Positions 8,692 through 17,740 of a stretch of 64,000 nucleotides of DNA are shown here, piece after piece. Below the pieces are notes generated by a model. The model was not told the DNA's origin. It saw only the letters and a list, made by a program, of their open reading frames with translations, and did no database searches. Origin of the DNA: Ilyomonas sp965277535 (lineage in GTDB: Bacteria > Bacteroidota > Bacteroidia > Chitinophagales > Chitinophagaceae); assembly GCA_965277535.1 (NCBI GenBank), contig OZ255825.1:1488001-1552000 (forward strand), read 5' to 3'. The position numbers and the translations under genes were made by a program. The number at the start of each line of letters is the position of its first letter. Positions within the stretch are counted from its first letter, which is position 1.

Positions 8692-9507
8692 TTATTTCGC
8701 AGCCAGTTCATTATACAAATCGAGATACGGTGTTAAATCGCCGGTCCAGCTTGTAAAAGGAAGAATCTTTTTGCCTTTGATTTTGGTAAACTCGCTAAGT
8801 AGCTTTTTGTCTATATTGTCAGATCCGAATGTTATAGCATCGGCATAAGTGGCACCGCCCTTAAACAAAGCTGTGTTATCAGCATCTTTAAAAGGTTCCA
8901 TGTCTTTGTCTTTTACATTCGCATGAATTTGCGCCAGCTTTGTAAAATCAGTTCCCAAGCTATCAGTAAATGTATTTTCGCCAATGGTAGACACAATTTT
9001 ACTTTGGCTGAATACAGCATCTTTTTTATATGCCGTTTTAATGTACATAGGCACCAATCCCGTCATCCAGCCGCTGCAATGAATGACATCAGGTGGCCAG
9101 CCAAACTTTTTTACCGTTTCTAAAGCACCCTTACAAAAGAAAACAGTGCGCAAACCATTGTCGTCGTACCATTCATCTTTCTCATCAGTAAAAACACCTT
9201 TGCGTTTAAAAAGGTCTTCGTTATCTAAAAAATAAACCTGCAAACGAGCGGTAGGCAGCGAAGCCACTTTTATTTGTAAAGGATAATCATCATTATCAAC
9301 AGAAACATTAATGCCCGAAAGCCGTACCACTTCATGCAGGCGATGCCGGCGTTCATTAATCACACCAAAACGCGGCATGATGCAGCGCACTTCATAATTA
9401 TTGCTGCTGCACGTAATGGCTAATCTATTTATTACTTCTGCAAATTCAGTCAGTTCAAGGTAGGGCGACATTTCAGTGGCAATAAATAAAATACGTTTCT
9501 TTAACAT
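8692..9507 (-). CDS. Starch/glycogen-synthase-like protein, GT5 N-terminal domain only
   Basis: The 271 residues correspond to the N-terminal Rossmann domain of glycogen synthase: KRILFIATEMSPYLELTEFAEVI at the start and DVIHCSGWMTGLVPMYIK near 150. Full GT5 enzymes are about 480 residues with a second GT-B domain, which is absent here. The usual K-x-G-G ADP-glucose loop near residue 18 reads LELTEFAE, so the Lys and Gly pair are lost. Similar one-domain proteins recur across Bacteroidota, so this looks like a stable family and not a fresh pseudogene. Catalysis as a glycogen synthase is unlikely and the real role is unknown. Confidence 0.82.
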   Translation of the reverse strand: MLKKRILFIATEMSPYLELTEFAEVINRLAITCSSNNYEVRCIMPRFGVINERRHRLHEVVRLSGINVSVDNDDYPLQIKVASLPTARLQVYFLDNEDLFKRKGVFTDEKDEWYDDNGLRTVFFCKGALETVKKFGWPPDVIHCSGWMTGLVPMYIKTAYKKDAVFSQSKIVSTIGENTFTDSLGTDFTKLAQIHANVKDKDMEPFKDADNTALFKGGATYADAITFGSDNIDKKLLSEFTKIKGKKILPFTSWTGDLTPYLDLYNELAAK

Positions 9508-9547
9508 TCTGCTGTCCCGCTTTTGCTTTTGTATTGTAAAAAGGTGG

Positions 9548-9555
9548 CAAAAGTA
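9548..9555 (-). promoter_or_regulatory. Promoter -7 box for the GT5-like gene
   Basis: On the minus strand the bases read TACTTTTG, matching TAnnTTTG, 40 bp before the ATG at 9507. No -33 element was assigned. Confidence 0.4.
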
Positions 9556-9629
9556 AACAAAATAATGTAATGAATAAATGGCAGGAAGTGTTATAACTGC
9601 GTTGCAGAGTTTGTTTTTACCGTAATTTC

Positions 9630-10001
9630 TTATCCTTTAAAAATAAAATACACTGCCACCACGAGCAACGCAAAACCAATAATATGGTTGACAGATAACT
9701 GAAGATTATGGAACACCAGCTTTGAAAAAATAACAAACACTACCAATGTTATTACTTCCTGAATTACCTTGAGTTGAACAAGCGAAAACGGTCCGCCGGT
9801 TTCTATAGAGCCCATGCGATTGGCAGGCACCTGGCAGCAATATTCAAAAAAAGCAATGCCCCAGCTAATAAGGATGATAAAGAAGACCGGGGTTGAAACA
9901 TGTGAACTGTCTTTGCCAAAAAATTTCAAATGACCATACCAGGCAAGCGTCATAAATGAGTTGGAAAGAAAGAGAAGACCGATCGTGCCGAATGTTTTCA
10001 T
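9630..10001 (-). CDS. DUF486 / DMT-superfamily small membrane protein
   Basis: A 123-residue protein with four predicted membrane helices (about 5-24, 40-56, 72-92 and 100-121). The motif WYGHLKFF after helix 1 and the stretch AFFEYCCQVPANRMG in the middle are typical of the DUF486 family of the drug/metabolite transporter superfamily, half-size proteins that probably pair. Substrate unknown. It is monocistronic; about 120 bp separate it from the GT5-like gene on the same strand. Confidence 0.85.
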   Translation of the reverse strand: MKTFGTIGLLFLSNSFMTLAWYGHLKFFGKDSSHVSTPVFFIILISWGIAFFEYCCQVPANRMGSIETGGPFSLVQLKVIQEVITLVVFVIFSKLVFHNLQLSVNHIIGFALLVVAVYFIFKG

Positions 10002-10149
10002 GAATGTGATATTTTATTGCAAAAACAAAGAGCAAGAACCTTGCAGCATCTTTTTATCACAACACTTCATGAAATAAAAATTGGTAGAAGTGATGGATTG
10101 TACTGCCAGTTAGAAGGAATCGTTTATATTTAATCTACAAATCATCACC

Positions 10150-11589
10150 ATGAAAACATTGCTTTTGAGTTTTCTTTTTATTGCTTCTTTATTCTTCACA
10201 GGCTGCCTGTCGGGCACTTTATCTTCTCAGGAAAACAAATCATCTGACTCAACCAAAAACCGGCTTGCCAAAGCTTCACGTGAAGATAAAAACGGTTGGA
10301 TTTATCTGCACCTGGAAGGTTCGCCTTCAGATATTGGTTATCAGCATGGCTACTTAGCAGCGAATGAAATTGATACAAGTCTACAAGCCGTGGCATACAC
10401 TTTTGCACACGAAACCGGCAAAGACTGGAACTTTTATCGCCGGGCTGCGCAGAGCTTTTTATGGAACAAATTAGACAGAGAATATAAAGATGAAATCAAT
10501 GGTATTGTAGAAGGGCTTCATGCAAAAAACAAACAGTACGATAGCCTTGACATCACTGCTTTTAATGCGTTGGAAGAATTGGGTTATTATTATGTGCCAT
10601 CGTTGCAAAACGCAGCACTGGCGCATAGTGGCGACAACAAAGCGCCGGGCAATTGCAGCGCTTTTATTGCCACGGGCAGCTTTACAAAAGATGGCAAAAT
10701 TGTGATGGGGCATAATAACTGGTCATCGTATATTATTGGCCAGCACTGGAATGAAATTACCGATATTGTTCCTCAGCATGGACATCATATTTTGATGGAT
10801 TGTATTCCGGGTTTTATCCATAGCGGCGATGATTTTTTGGAAACCGATGCCGGTATTTTAATTACTGAAACTACCATTACACAATTCAATTTGTTTGATA
10901 GTACCGGCATACCTGAATTTATGCGCGCCCGCAAAGCCGCACAGTATGCAAATAACATTGATGATGTAGTGAAAATATTTGTTAGCGGCAACAACGGTGG
11001 TTATGCCAACGACTGGCTGATTGGCGATACCAAAACCAACGAAGTGGCTAAGCTTGAATTAGGCTTGAAAGATTATCGTGTTTGGCGTAGTAAAGACACT
11101 GCAATCATCGGCTCTAATTTTCCTTCCGATCCAAAATTGATTAAAGAAGAAACCACGTTTGATATAAACAATAAAACCACATCGCCCAATGCAAGAAAAC
11201 TGCGCATGGAAAAATTGATTTGCCTTGACATGAAAGGCAAGATAGATGTTGAATCTGCCAAGCTAATTGAAGCCGATCATGTGGATGCTTTGCAAGGCAA
11301 GCAAGCCAACAACCGTTGTGTGATTTGCGGTCATATTGATGAAGATGCGCAAGGCGCCAAAGAATGGGACATGGCGGCTTTTTACCCAATGGGTGCGGTG
11401 CAGGGAAAAATTACAACCTCTGACCTGGCTGCGAAGATGCAGTTTTGGGCACGCAGAGGGCATCCCTGCGGTGAAGATTTTATTGGTTCAACGTTTTATA
11501 AAGCGCATCCGCAATATAGCTGGATGAGTAAGTATTTAACCGATATGAAAGCTTATCCATGGACTTTGTTTGAAGCGAAGAAGGGTTGA
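10150..11589 (+). CDS. Secreted phospholipase B-like / C45-type Ntn-hydrolase lipoprotein
   Basis: A lipoprotein signal ends at Cys19 (FFTGC). The 479-residue body resembles phospholipase B-like and acyl-transferase/peptidase C45 N-terminal-nucleophile hydrolases. SPSDIGYQHGYLAANEI near 55-72 is the family N-terminal motif. NCSAFIATG near 168 carries the presumed Cys nucleophile, exposed after self-cleavage in this superfamily, and GHNNW and DWLIGD follow. Family members hydrolyse amide or ester bonds of lipids or peptides; the substrate here cannot be read from sequence. It probably faces the periplasm. The 11-mer GCAAAAACAAA lies upstream at 10019-10029. Confidence 0.82.
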   Translation: MKTLLLSFLFIASLFFTGCLSGTLSSQENKSSDSTKNRLAKASREDKNGWIYLHLEGSPSDIGYQHGYLAANEIDTSLQAVAYTFAHETGKDWNFYRRAAQSFLWNKLDREYKDEINGIVEGLHAKNKQYDSLDITAFNALEELGYYYVPSLQNAALAHSGDNKAPGNCSAFIATGSFTKDGKIVMGHNNWSSYIIGQHWNEITDIVPQHGHHILMDCIPGFIHSGDDFLETDAGILITETTITQFNLFDSTGIPEFMRARKAAQYANNIDDVVKIFVSGNNGGYANDWLIGDTKTNEVAKLELGLKDYRVWRSKDTAIIGSNFPSDPKLIKEETTFDINNKTTSPNARKLRMEKLICLDMKGKIDVESAKLIEADHVDALQGKQANNRCVICGHIDEDAQGAKEWDMAAFYPMGAVQGKITTSDLAAKMQFWARRGHPCGEDFIGSTFYKAHPQYSWMSKYLTDMKAYPWTLFEAKKG

Positions 11590-11651
11590 GGGAAAGAGCT
11601 TTTGTTTTTGCCCAAAAAGATGATGTCATTGTTTAAGAAAACAGATTATCT

Positions 11652-12203
11652 ATGGCGATACTTTTAAGAGTTTTTGTCTTCCTGCCTTTTTTGTTTTGTG
11701 GTTTAACAATATTTGGGCAAAACAAAAAGCACAATGATAATTGGCTTTCATTTTCTGATACGAGTAGAGATGAATATGGTTATGTAAATCAAAAGGGCGA
11801 CACGGTTATTCCACTTGGTAAATATCAAATTTGTTTTACCGATACGTTTCGCACGTATGCAATTGTGCTGAAACAAGGTGTAGGCTTTGTTGGCATTGAC
11901 AAACAAGAAAAGGTTTTGTATGAAGTGTTTCCGTATGACAACGGACCCGATTATGAATCGGACGGGCTATTTAGAATTGTACAAAACAATAAGATTGGTT
12001 ATGCCGATGCTGCAACGGGTAAGATTGCAATCAAACCCCAATTCGGTTGTGCTTATCCTTTTGAAAAAGGCGTAGCAAAAGCAGGTTTGAATTGTACAAC
12101 ACATTCAGATGATGGCGAGCATCACTATTGGACAAGCAACAACTGGTTTTACATTGATAAGAAAGGAAGAAAAGTGAATAAGCAAAAGCATACAAGCAAC
12201 TGA
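11652..12203 (+). CDS. Secreted WG-repeat protein
   Basis: 183 residues with a signal peptide (hydrophobic residues 3-22, cleavage near GQN). Two or three degenerate WG-type repeats follow. The clearest is KIGYADAATGKIAIKPQFGC near 115-135, continued by YPFEKGVAKAG; another starts YGYVNQKGDTVIPLGKY near 42. WG repeats form beta-hairpin arrays of unknown function, common in exported Bacteroidota proteins. It follows the Ntn-hydrolase gene by about 60 bp and may be co-transcribed. Confidence 0.78.
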   Translation: MAILLRVFVFLPFLFCGLTIFGQNKKHNDNWLSFSDTSRDEYGYVNQKGDTVIPLGKYQICFTDTFRTYAIVLKQGVGFVGIDKQEKVLYEVFPYDNGPDYESDGLFRIVQNNKIGYADAATGKIAIKPQFGCAYPFEKGVAKAGLNCTTHSDDGEHHYWTSNNWFYIDKKGRKVNKQKHTSN

Positions 12204-12266
12204 AAACTTTACTCAACCTATTTGACAATATTCCAAAACAACTTACCACAGAATATGAAAATAAAA

Positions 12267-12301
12267 GAGGTTTTGCAGAGCAACATTCTCCGCAAAGCCT
12301 C
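12267..12301 (-). terminator. Intrinsic terminator of the S9 peptidase gene, possibly bidirectional
   Basis: A 14-bp stem with two G-U pairs (GAGGTTTTGCAGAG against CTCCGCAAAGCCTC). On the minus strand a T-rich tract (TTTTATTTTC) follows. It lies between the convergent WG-repeat and peptidase genes and could serve both. Confidence 0.78.
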
Positions 12302-12344
12302 TCCTTTCTTTTCCTCCGCAGCAAAAAAATGATTAAAAAACTTC

Positions 12345-14246
12345 TCACTTCAATGTTTCATCCAACCATTTAAAAAATTCATGTTGCCAAACCATTGCAT
12401 TCTGCGCTTTCAACACCCAATGGTTTTCTTCGGGCAAAAACAAAAAGCGGCTTTTAATGCCTTTCAACTGCGCTGCCTGAAATGCCTGCTGGCCTTGCTC
12501 AATCGGCACACGATAATCTCTTCCGCCTTGCACTATCATAATAGGCGTATCCCATTTATCAACAAAATTACTTGGGCTTTGGCTGAACGAACTTTGTGCA
12601 ACAGCATTGGCCTTATCCCAGTAAGGTCCGCCTTTTTCCCAGTTCTCAAACCACATTTCATCGGTGGTTCCAAACATACTTCTGAAATCAAACACGCCGT
12701 CATGCGCAATGAATGTTTTGAAACGATGATCATGCTTTCCTTCTAATGCAAACACGCTAAAGCCGCCAAAGCTTGCGCCCACACAGCCTCTGCGCGAAGT
12801 ATCAACATAAGGTTGTTTTGAAATGGCATCAATTGCACTTAAATAATCGTTAATCACTTGACCGCCCCAATCTTTGCTTACTTGCTCATTCCATTGTGTT
12901 CCAAAGCCTGGCATTCCTCTTCTATCGGGCGCAACAATTAAATAACCATTGGAGGCAATTAATTGAAAATTCCATCGAAAAGAATAAAACTGCGTGAGTG
13001 CGGCTTGTGGTCCACCCTGGCAATACAACAAGGTTGGATATTTTTTAGTTGAATCGAAACGGGGTGGAAACACTACCCACACCAGCATTTGTTTGTTATC
13101 CGTTGTGGCGACCCACTTCTTTTGCCAGGAACACAAAGCAATGCTCTTATAAACATCGTCATTTGCATGCGTTAGCTGTTGCATATTTCCGGTGCTCAAA
13201 TCAACCGAATAAATTTCGGGCGCGTGGTTAAAATCGGTTCTGGTAACAAACAAAGTGTTTCCCTTTTGCCCAACAATGCCGCTTACATCAAATTCGCCTT
13301 TTGTGATTTGCCGAACCGTAACTGCAATTTTGGTTACACCTGGATTATTGACTGAAAACAATTGTAACGTGCCCTCTTTCGGTGCTAAAAAAAACAATGT
13401 TTTATCGTCATCGCCCCATTGAAAACTTTCAACGTGGATGTCGTCATGGCTGGCGGTAAGGTTCATGGTTGTCTTACCGTTTGATACTATTAAATCCTGC
13501 TTGTCGGCTTCATAACCTTCCCGCTTCATACTTAGCCATGCCAGTTCGCCGCGCTTATTATAAGCCGGTGCCACATCGTAGCCCATCCTGCCTTCGGTTA
13601 TATTTTTTGTAGTGCCATCTTCAATGTCGTATTCGTACAAATCGGTGTTGGTGCTAATGGCATACGCTGTGCCCTGCTTCTTTTTGGTTACGTATAAAAC
13701 ATGCCTTCCATCAGGGTTCCATAAATAATCTTCAGAGCCGCCAAACGGCTTCTGCGGACAATCGTAAGGCTCACCGGGCATGAGGTCTTTCTTCGTTGTA
13801 TCGCTTTGTTTTTGCAGGAAAATATGGCTGAATTTGCCATCTTCCCAGGTATCCCAATGCCGGTACATCAGCGAGTTATAAATCTGCGCATTGCTTTTGG
13901 TCAGTTCAGGATAAAAATCAGAGCCATATACGTTCATCACTTTTACTTCGCTATCCATAATTTTCCATTTGCCATCCGGCGAAATGTGATGGTTAAAAAC
14001 CAATGTATCTCCATTGCTGATTTCTTCTGCACTGCCGCCATTAACCGGTAAGCGATACGTTTTGGTGGTGCTCCTATTTTGTGCAACATCAGGAGTGGAA
14101 ACGGAATAAATAATATACTGTTTGTCTTTTGAAATGCCCACTCCGCTTACTCTTCCGAGTTTCCACAACAGTTCGGGTGTCATTGTATTTTGGGCGAAAA
14201 CAAACAAGGGGAACAAAGCAATGGCAATGATGAAAATTTTCTTCAT
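12345..14246 (-). CDS. S9 family serine peptidase (prolyl oligopeptidase / dipeptidyl aminopeptidase type)
   Basis: The frame extends to a GTG at 14258; the ATG at 14246 gives 633 residues and a clean signal peptide ending near FAQ. The N-terminal part has the degenerate repeats of a TolB-like beta-propeller. The C-terminal alpha/beta hydrolase has the nucleophile in VGASFGGF near 490, the Asp in QGGRDYRVP and the His in EENHW. DRRGMPGFGTQWNEQ is the conserved segment before the nucleophile. The enzyme probably trims oligopeptides in the periplasm. The triad is complete. One copy of the dispersed 11-mer lies at each of 12434 and 13805. Confidence 0.92.
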   Translation of the reverse strand: MKKIFIIAIALFPLFVFAQNTMTPELLWKLGRVSGVGISKDKQYIIYSVSTPDVAQNRSTTKTYRLPVNGGSAEEISNGDTLVFNHHISPDGKWKIMDSEVKVMNVYGSDFYPELTKSNAQIYNSLMYRHWDTWEDGKFSHIFLQKQSDTTKKDLMPGEPYDCPQKPFGGSEDYLWNPDGRHVLYVTKKKQGTAYAISTNTDLYEYDIEDGTTKNITEGRMGYDVAPAYNKRGELAWLSMKREGYEADKQDLIVSNGKTTMNLTASHDDIHVESFQWGDDDKTLFFLAPKEGTLQLFSVNNPGVTKIAVTVRQITKGEFDVSGIVGQKGNTLFVTRTDFNHAPEIYSVDLSTGNMQQLTHANDDVYKSIALCSWQKKWVATTDNKQMLVWVVFPPRFDSTKKYPTLLYCQGGPQAALTQFYSFRWNFQLIASNGYLIVAPDRRGMPGFGTQWNEQVSKDWGGQVINDYLSAIDAISKQPYVDTSRRGCVGASFGGFSVFALEGKHDHRFKTFIAHDGVFDFRSMFGTTDEMWFENWEKGGPYWDKANAVAQSSFSQSPSNFVDKWDTPIMIVQGGRDYRVPIEQGQQAFQAAQLKGIKSRFLFLPEENHWVLKAQNAMVWQHEFFKWLDETLK

Positions 14247-14393
14247 AAAAAGAATCACTTGTTGGTTAGCGAACTTAGTAATTTATACTGTATGTTCTTC
14301 AGGAAGATGATGGATTGTATTAAATTCATCTGTTTATTTCAACGAGGAGCAACTAACCATTTTTGGGTATCATTTCTAAACATCAAGAATAAC

Positions 14394-14425
14394 AAAGCAT
14401 AGAGACAACTATTTCCCTATGCTTT
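14394..14425 (-). terminator. Hairpin terminator after the sugar dehydrogenase gene
   Basis: A 9-bp perfect stem (AAAGCATAG at 14394-14402, CTATGCTTT at 14417-14425), 61 bp past the dehydrogenase stop. The minus-strand tail is TTTGTTATTCTT, a moderate T tract. Confidence 0.6.
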
Positions 14426-14486
14426 AAAAAATGAGCAAAACCAAAAGCGCTTTATTTTCTTTATTCTATTTCTGATTCCTGCTAAC

Positions 14487-15644
14487 TTAATGGCCGCTGG
14501 TAGAAACAACTTTATAAATGGTTTTACCTCCCGAAGCAACTGCATACAATTCGCGGTTGGCCCCTTCACCAAACGAAGTAAGCACGTAATAATACCCACT
14601 GTTCCACTCATCTTTTTCGGTTACAGTATTGCCATTAAAAGTTAATGATCGTAAGATGCCGCTACAGAAATCAGTAAAGAAGTATTTACCATACATACTG
14701 GGATATTTTGAGCCGCGATATACGAAGCCGCCTACGATAACGCAATCTGCAACAGGGCTTCCGGTATGTCCATACACATAAATAGGAAATGTATAAGCAT
14801 CCTTTCCCGCGCAGTTGGTGGTGTTGTAAGCAGTATCGCCTTCGTAACAGCGCCAGCCATAGTTTTCACCACCTTTGCTCGAAGCAGCCTGCACATCAAC
14901 CTCTTCCCGCTTGGCTTCTCCTGCATCGGCTATATAAAGTGAGCCTGTAAAAGCATCGAAACTAAATCGCCACGGATTGCGTAACCCCAGCGCCCATATT
15001 TCTTTCCGATAGTTAGGCAGATGCCGGAACGGGTTCGATTTAGGAATAGAATAAGTGCCATTATATTTTACTTTTATACGCAACAGTTTTCCTGATAGAA
15101 GAGAAGGATTCTGTGCGTTGTTGTTAGGATCGCCAACTGTCGAGCTATTGTTGCCATCGCCTATGCCGATGTACAAATAACCATCAGGACCAAACCGAAT
15201 GCAGCCACCAATGTGTGAAAGCGAAGGCAGCGGAATTTCAAACACCTTTTTTTCACTATTATTATCAGCCACATTTGCATTCGTTTGGCTTACTTTAAAC
15301 TGTGAAACTTGTGCATTGCCTGCCTGGTTGGTATAGTACACGTAAAATACGCCGTTTATTAAATAATGAGGGTCGAAAGCAAGCCCCAACAACCCCGATT
15401 CATCGGCACTGGAATTTACACGACCGCTAATGTCTAAGAACGGCGTACTAAAGAGTTTACCGCTCGAATCACATACCATAATTTGCCCACCTTTTTGCAC
15501 TATAAACAAACGGCTATCACCGCAATTTTCAATGCCAAGTGGAAAGGTATAGCCTTTGGAAAACTGGACAAGCTTTACGGAATCGGTTTGTGAATAAGCA
15601 GTTGATATAAAAATAACAAAAACAAAAAGGAAAATTTTTCTCAT
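14487..15644 (-). CDS. PQQ-dependent sugar dehydrogenase-like protein (GSDH family)
   Basis: 385 residues with an N-terminal signal peptide (hydrophobic 4-15, cleavage near AYSQ). The rest is a glucose/sorbosone dehydrogenase six-bladed propeller: DESGLLGLAFDPHY near 80, GGCIRFGPDGYLYIGIGDG near 148 and LGLRNPWRFSFD near 217. The Arg in LRNPWRF and the conserved His/Asp positions look present. Family members oxidise sugars with PQQ, though many homologues have unknown substrates. The gene is monocistronic; whether the host makes PQQ cannot be seen here. Confidence 0.88.
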   Translation of the reverse strand: MRKIFLFVFVIFISTAYSQTDSVKLVQFSKGYTFPLGIENCGDSRLFIVQKGGQIMVCDSSGKLFSTPFLDISGRVNSSADESGLLGLAFDPHYLINGVFYVYYTNQAGNAQVSQFKVSQTNANVADNNSEKKVFEIPLPSLSHIGGCIRFGPDGYLYIGIGDGNNSSTVGDPNNNAQNPSLLSGKLLRIKVKYNGTYSIPKSNPFRHLPNYRKEIWALGLRNPWRFSFDAFTGSLYIADAGEAKREEVDVQAASSKGGENYGWRCYEGDTAYNTTNCAGKDAYTFPIYVYGHTGSPVADCVIVGGFVYRGSKYPSMYGKYFFTDFCSGILRSLTFNGNTVTEKDEWNSGYYYVLTSFGEGANRELYAVASGGKTIYKVVSTSGH

Positions 15645-16076
15645 GGTAGCTGTTTAAAAATCTGGTTGGAAAGCAGTGCGACCAAAGTACTGTAAAAACA
15701 AGCAAAGTTGTGAAATCATTTTCCCTGGAGAAATGAGTGCATCTGCTTCATTGCTGTTTATATTAGTATCAAAAAGATAAAACGAACATTATAAAAGAGC
15801 CCAAAAACAATTTACACAATTCTTATATTTATTTTATTTCGCTCACTTTTAAAGTGCTTTACCGTACAACATTGCTATACATTAGTTGTGGTGATAAAAT
15901 TTGCTTTTTATGTGTGAATACGCACTGCGAAAAAAGGCAGAGGGAAACGTAAGCTTGTTTTTGATAACCATTACATGTCATAACTGTTTTTGTTTTTTTA
16001 TGATAAAGATGAACAAGAACAACAGGTTTAGCTTTTTGTTTTTATTTTTATCATCTTCATCACAACCGCTACAATT
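15645..16076. other. Divergent intergenic region, no gene seen
   Basis: About 430 AT-rich bases between the sugar dehydrogenase and the BON lipoprotein. No frame of coding quality, no hairpin with a T tract and no complete TTTG-N19-TAnnTTTG promoter was found by eye. Confidence 0.5.
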
Positions 16077-16349
16077 ATGAAACGTATTTATTTTCAGCTT
16101 GTCTTCTTATTCATCAGCAGTTTATTATTTGCCTGCCATAACCAACTTACTGATGCAGAAATTCAGCAAAACATCAACAACAGTTTTAAAAAAGATCTTG
16201 CCGGAGCTGCTTTGAATGCAACGGTTGACAGCGGCATAGCAACCATAACAGGACAATGTGAAGGCGCAGGTTGCACCGCTCAGGTTGTAGAAAAGGTGAA
16301 GAAAATGAAGGGCGTGAAAGATGTACAAACACACATCATAGAGAAATAA
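16077..16349 (+). CDS. Small BON-domain lipoprotein
   Basis: 90 residues. The signal peptide ends in the lipobox LLFAC with Cys20. The mature part is a single BON domain: helix DAEIQQNINNSFKKD, then ALNATVDSGIATITGQCE, a Cys pair near 62-66, and VEKVKKMKGVKDVQTHI. BON domains bind phospholipid surfaces, as in OsmY and DolP, so an envelope-stress role is plausible. No operon partner. Confidence 0.85.
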   Translation: MKRIYFQLVFLFISSLLFACHNQLTDAEIQQNINNSFKKDLAGAALNATVDSGIATITGQCEGAGCTAQVVEKVKKMKGVKDVQTHIIEK

Positions 16350-16371
16350 AAAATACCCGAACAGAACCCGC

Positions 16372-16935
16372 TTACAGCCTGCTCAGCTTATAATAACCAA
16401 TGTTCAGTTTGTCTTCTTTACCATCTTCAATTTTCTTGATTTCGATGGTATATTTTTCTTTGAAGTAGTTAGGTAAGATGTCTTCAATCTGATACACATC
16501 ATCTACATCAACACCATACTTGTCGTCAATGTGTGAAGCGGCTCCGGCATAACCAGTGTGTTTGTAAAAAGCTGTGTGTTTGGCTTGCGCAATGGCTTCG
16601 GCTTTGTTGTTGCAGGCAACTAACATTTTGTAATGATATTCTTCAAATTCACCCTTTTTATAACCACCCAGATTAAGGAAAAACAATTTGCTTTGAGATG
16701 AATGATGAGAACCATCAACATTTGTTTTTGCCACTATTTTTATTTGGCAACCATCTACAAAAGTTACTTCGCGCCAGGCATCAATGTGAATGTTCCCATC
16801 TGCTTCTTTCCACGCGTCAATGATGTTGGGAACCAACTCTTTGATCTCATCGGCAATGCCGAAAAAAATATCGTGTTGCTCAATGTGCCTGCCTTTTGGC
16901 GTAGCACCTAATATCAGCATGAATAGCTTTGGCAT
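16372..16935 (-). CDS. DUF1543 domain protein
   Basis: The frame runs to a TTG at 16977; the ATG at 16935 (MPKLFMLILGATPKGR, 187 residues) matches the normal start of DUF1543 proteins. Two similar alpha/beta halves are visible: LILGATPKGRHIEQHDIFF near 6 and FFLNLGGYKKGEFEEYHYK near 92. This duplicated pattern is characteristic of the family. Function is unknown. It is soluble and monocistronic. Confidence 0.82.
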   Translation of the reverse strand: MPKLFMLILGATPKGRHIEQHDIFFGIADEIKELVPNIIDAWKEADGNIHIDAWREVTFVDGCQIKIVAKTNVDGSHHSSQSKLFFLNLGGYKKGEFEEYHYKMLVACNNKAEAIAQAKHTAFYKHTGYAGAASHIDDKYGVDVDDVYQIEDILPNYFKEKYTIEIKKIEDGKEDKLNIGYYKLSRL

Positions 16936-17018
16936 TTGTTTGTTTTTATTGGCATGGTGTATTTTTAATTGAGCCAAAAGTAGTCTTTCATCAAAATAGC
17001 TTTGGGCTTTACTTGAAA

Positions 17019-17735
17019 TTATAAAGCAGCTATGAGTGGCATAGAATCATATGTTCTTCCGCCAAGTAATCTACCTGTTCGTTTTTTATTAATTCCTCCC
17101 CATTGTTTGAAGAAGAATAATGTTCTTTGTCTTTCGCATTGTTCTTTTATTTTCCATACCCATTCCTCTTTCATAGTTCTTGATTTTCTTCCACTTTCAC
17201 CACCCACAATCACCCAATCTATATCTTGTAAATTAAGATTGTTGAGCGGACCAATCAAAGGTTCACATGAAAGAAACTTTATTGAAGCATTTGTCATTCT
17301 TAAAAAGTCAATTCTATCAGTTACTCTTTCATCTTCAACTGAAACTCCCATCCAGATATTCGAAGTCCAATTTAAGTGCTCATGAATTTCAAACAACCTA
17401 TCTGCTCGTTTGGTCAATATCTGATAAGTATGCTGTGGCGTATCATTCATCACTTGAAACACTCTTTGTATAAATGAAACAGGAATCTGCGGATGAAACA
17501 AGTCGCTCATAGAATTAACAAACACCACTTTTGAGCTTTTCCATGAAAAAGGTATTTGTAAAGCGTCTGCATGTGTTCTAACTGCAAAAGCATCTTTATA
17601 CTTTTCTACACCCATGGCTTGTAAACGCTTTGCCATTACTTCGGCATAACAGTATTTGCAACCTGCTGAAATCTTTGTACAGCCTGTTGTTGGATTCCAC
17701 GTCATTTCTGTCCATTCAATGCTTGATTGTGCCAT
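17019..17735 (-). CDS. DUF5131 / phage Gp37-Gp68 family protein (three-Cys-motif protein)
   Basis: 238 residues beginning with SIEWTEMTWNPTTGC. A radical-SAM-like Cys cluster CTKISAGCKYCYAE follows near 19-32, then VFVNSMSDLFHP near 70 and WVIVGGESG near 170. The three-Cys cluster and the TIM-barrel-like pattern suggest an Fe-S, SAM-related enzyme of unknown reaction. It starts 5 bp after the TcmP stop; the two families are known to travel together, often on mobile DNA. It is the last gene of a probable four-gene operon. Confidence 0.85.
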   Translation of the reverse strand: MAQSSIEWTEMTWNPTTGCTKISAGCKYCYAEVMAKRLQAMGVEKYKDAFAVRTHADALQIPFSWKSSKVVFVNSMSDLFHPQIPVSFIQRVFQVMNDTPQHTYQILTKRADRLFEIHEHLNWTSNIWMGVSVEDERVTDRIDFLRMTNASIKFLSCEPLIGPLNNLNLQDIDWVIVGGESGRKSRTMKEEWVWKIKEQCERQRTLFFFKQWGGINKKRTGRLLGGRTYDSMPLIAAL

Positions 17736-17740
17736 AAGGT

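Noticed and set aside
8460..8711. An 83-residue minus-strand frame over the metK start
   Set aside because: It overlaps metK and an AT-rich leader; the composition is Phe/Tyr/Asn-rich as expected from AT-rich non-coding DNA.
12031..12348. A 105-residue minus-strand frame at the WG-repeat gene end
   Set aside because: It crosses the strong terminator hairpin and is antisense to the WG-repeat gene.
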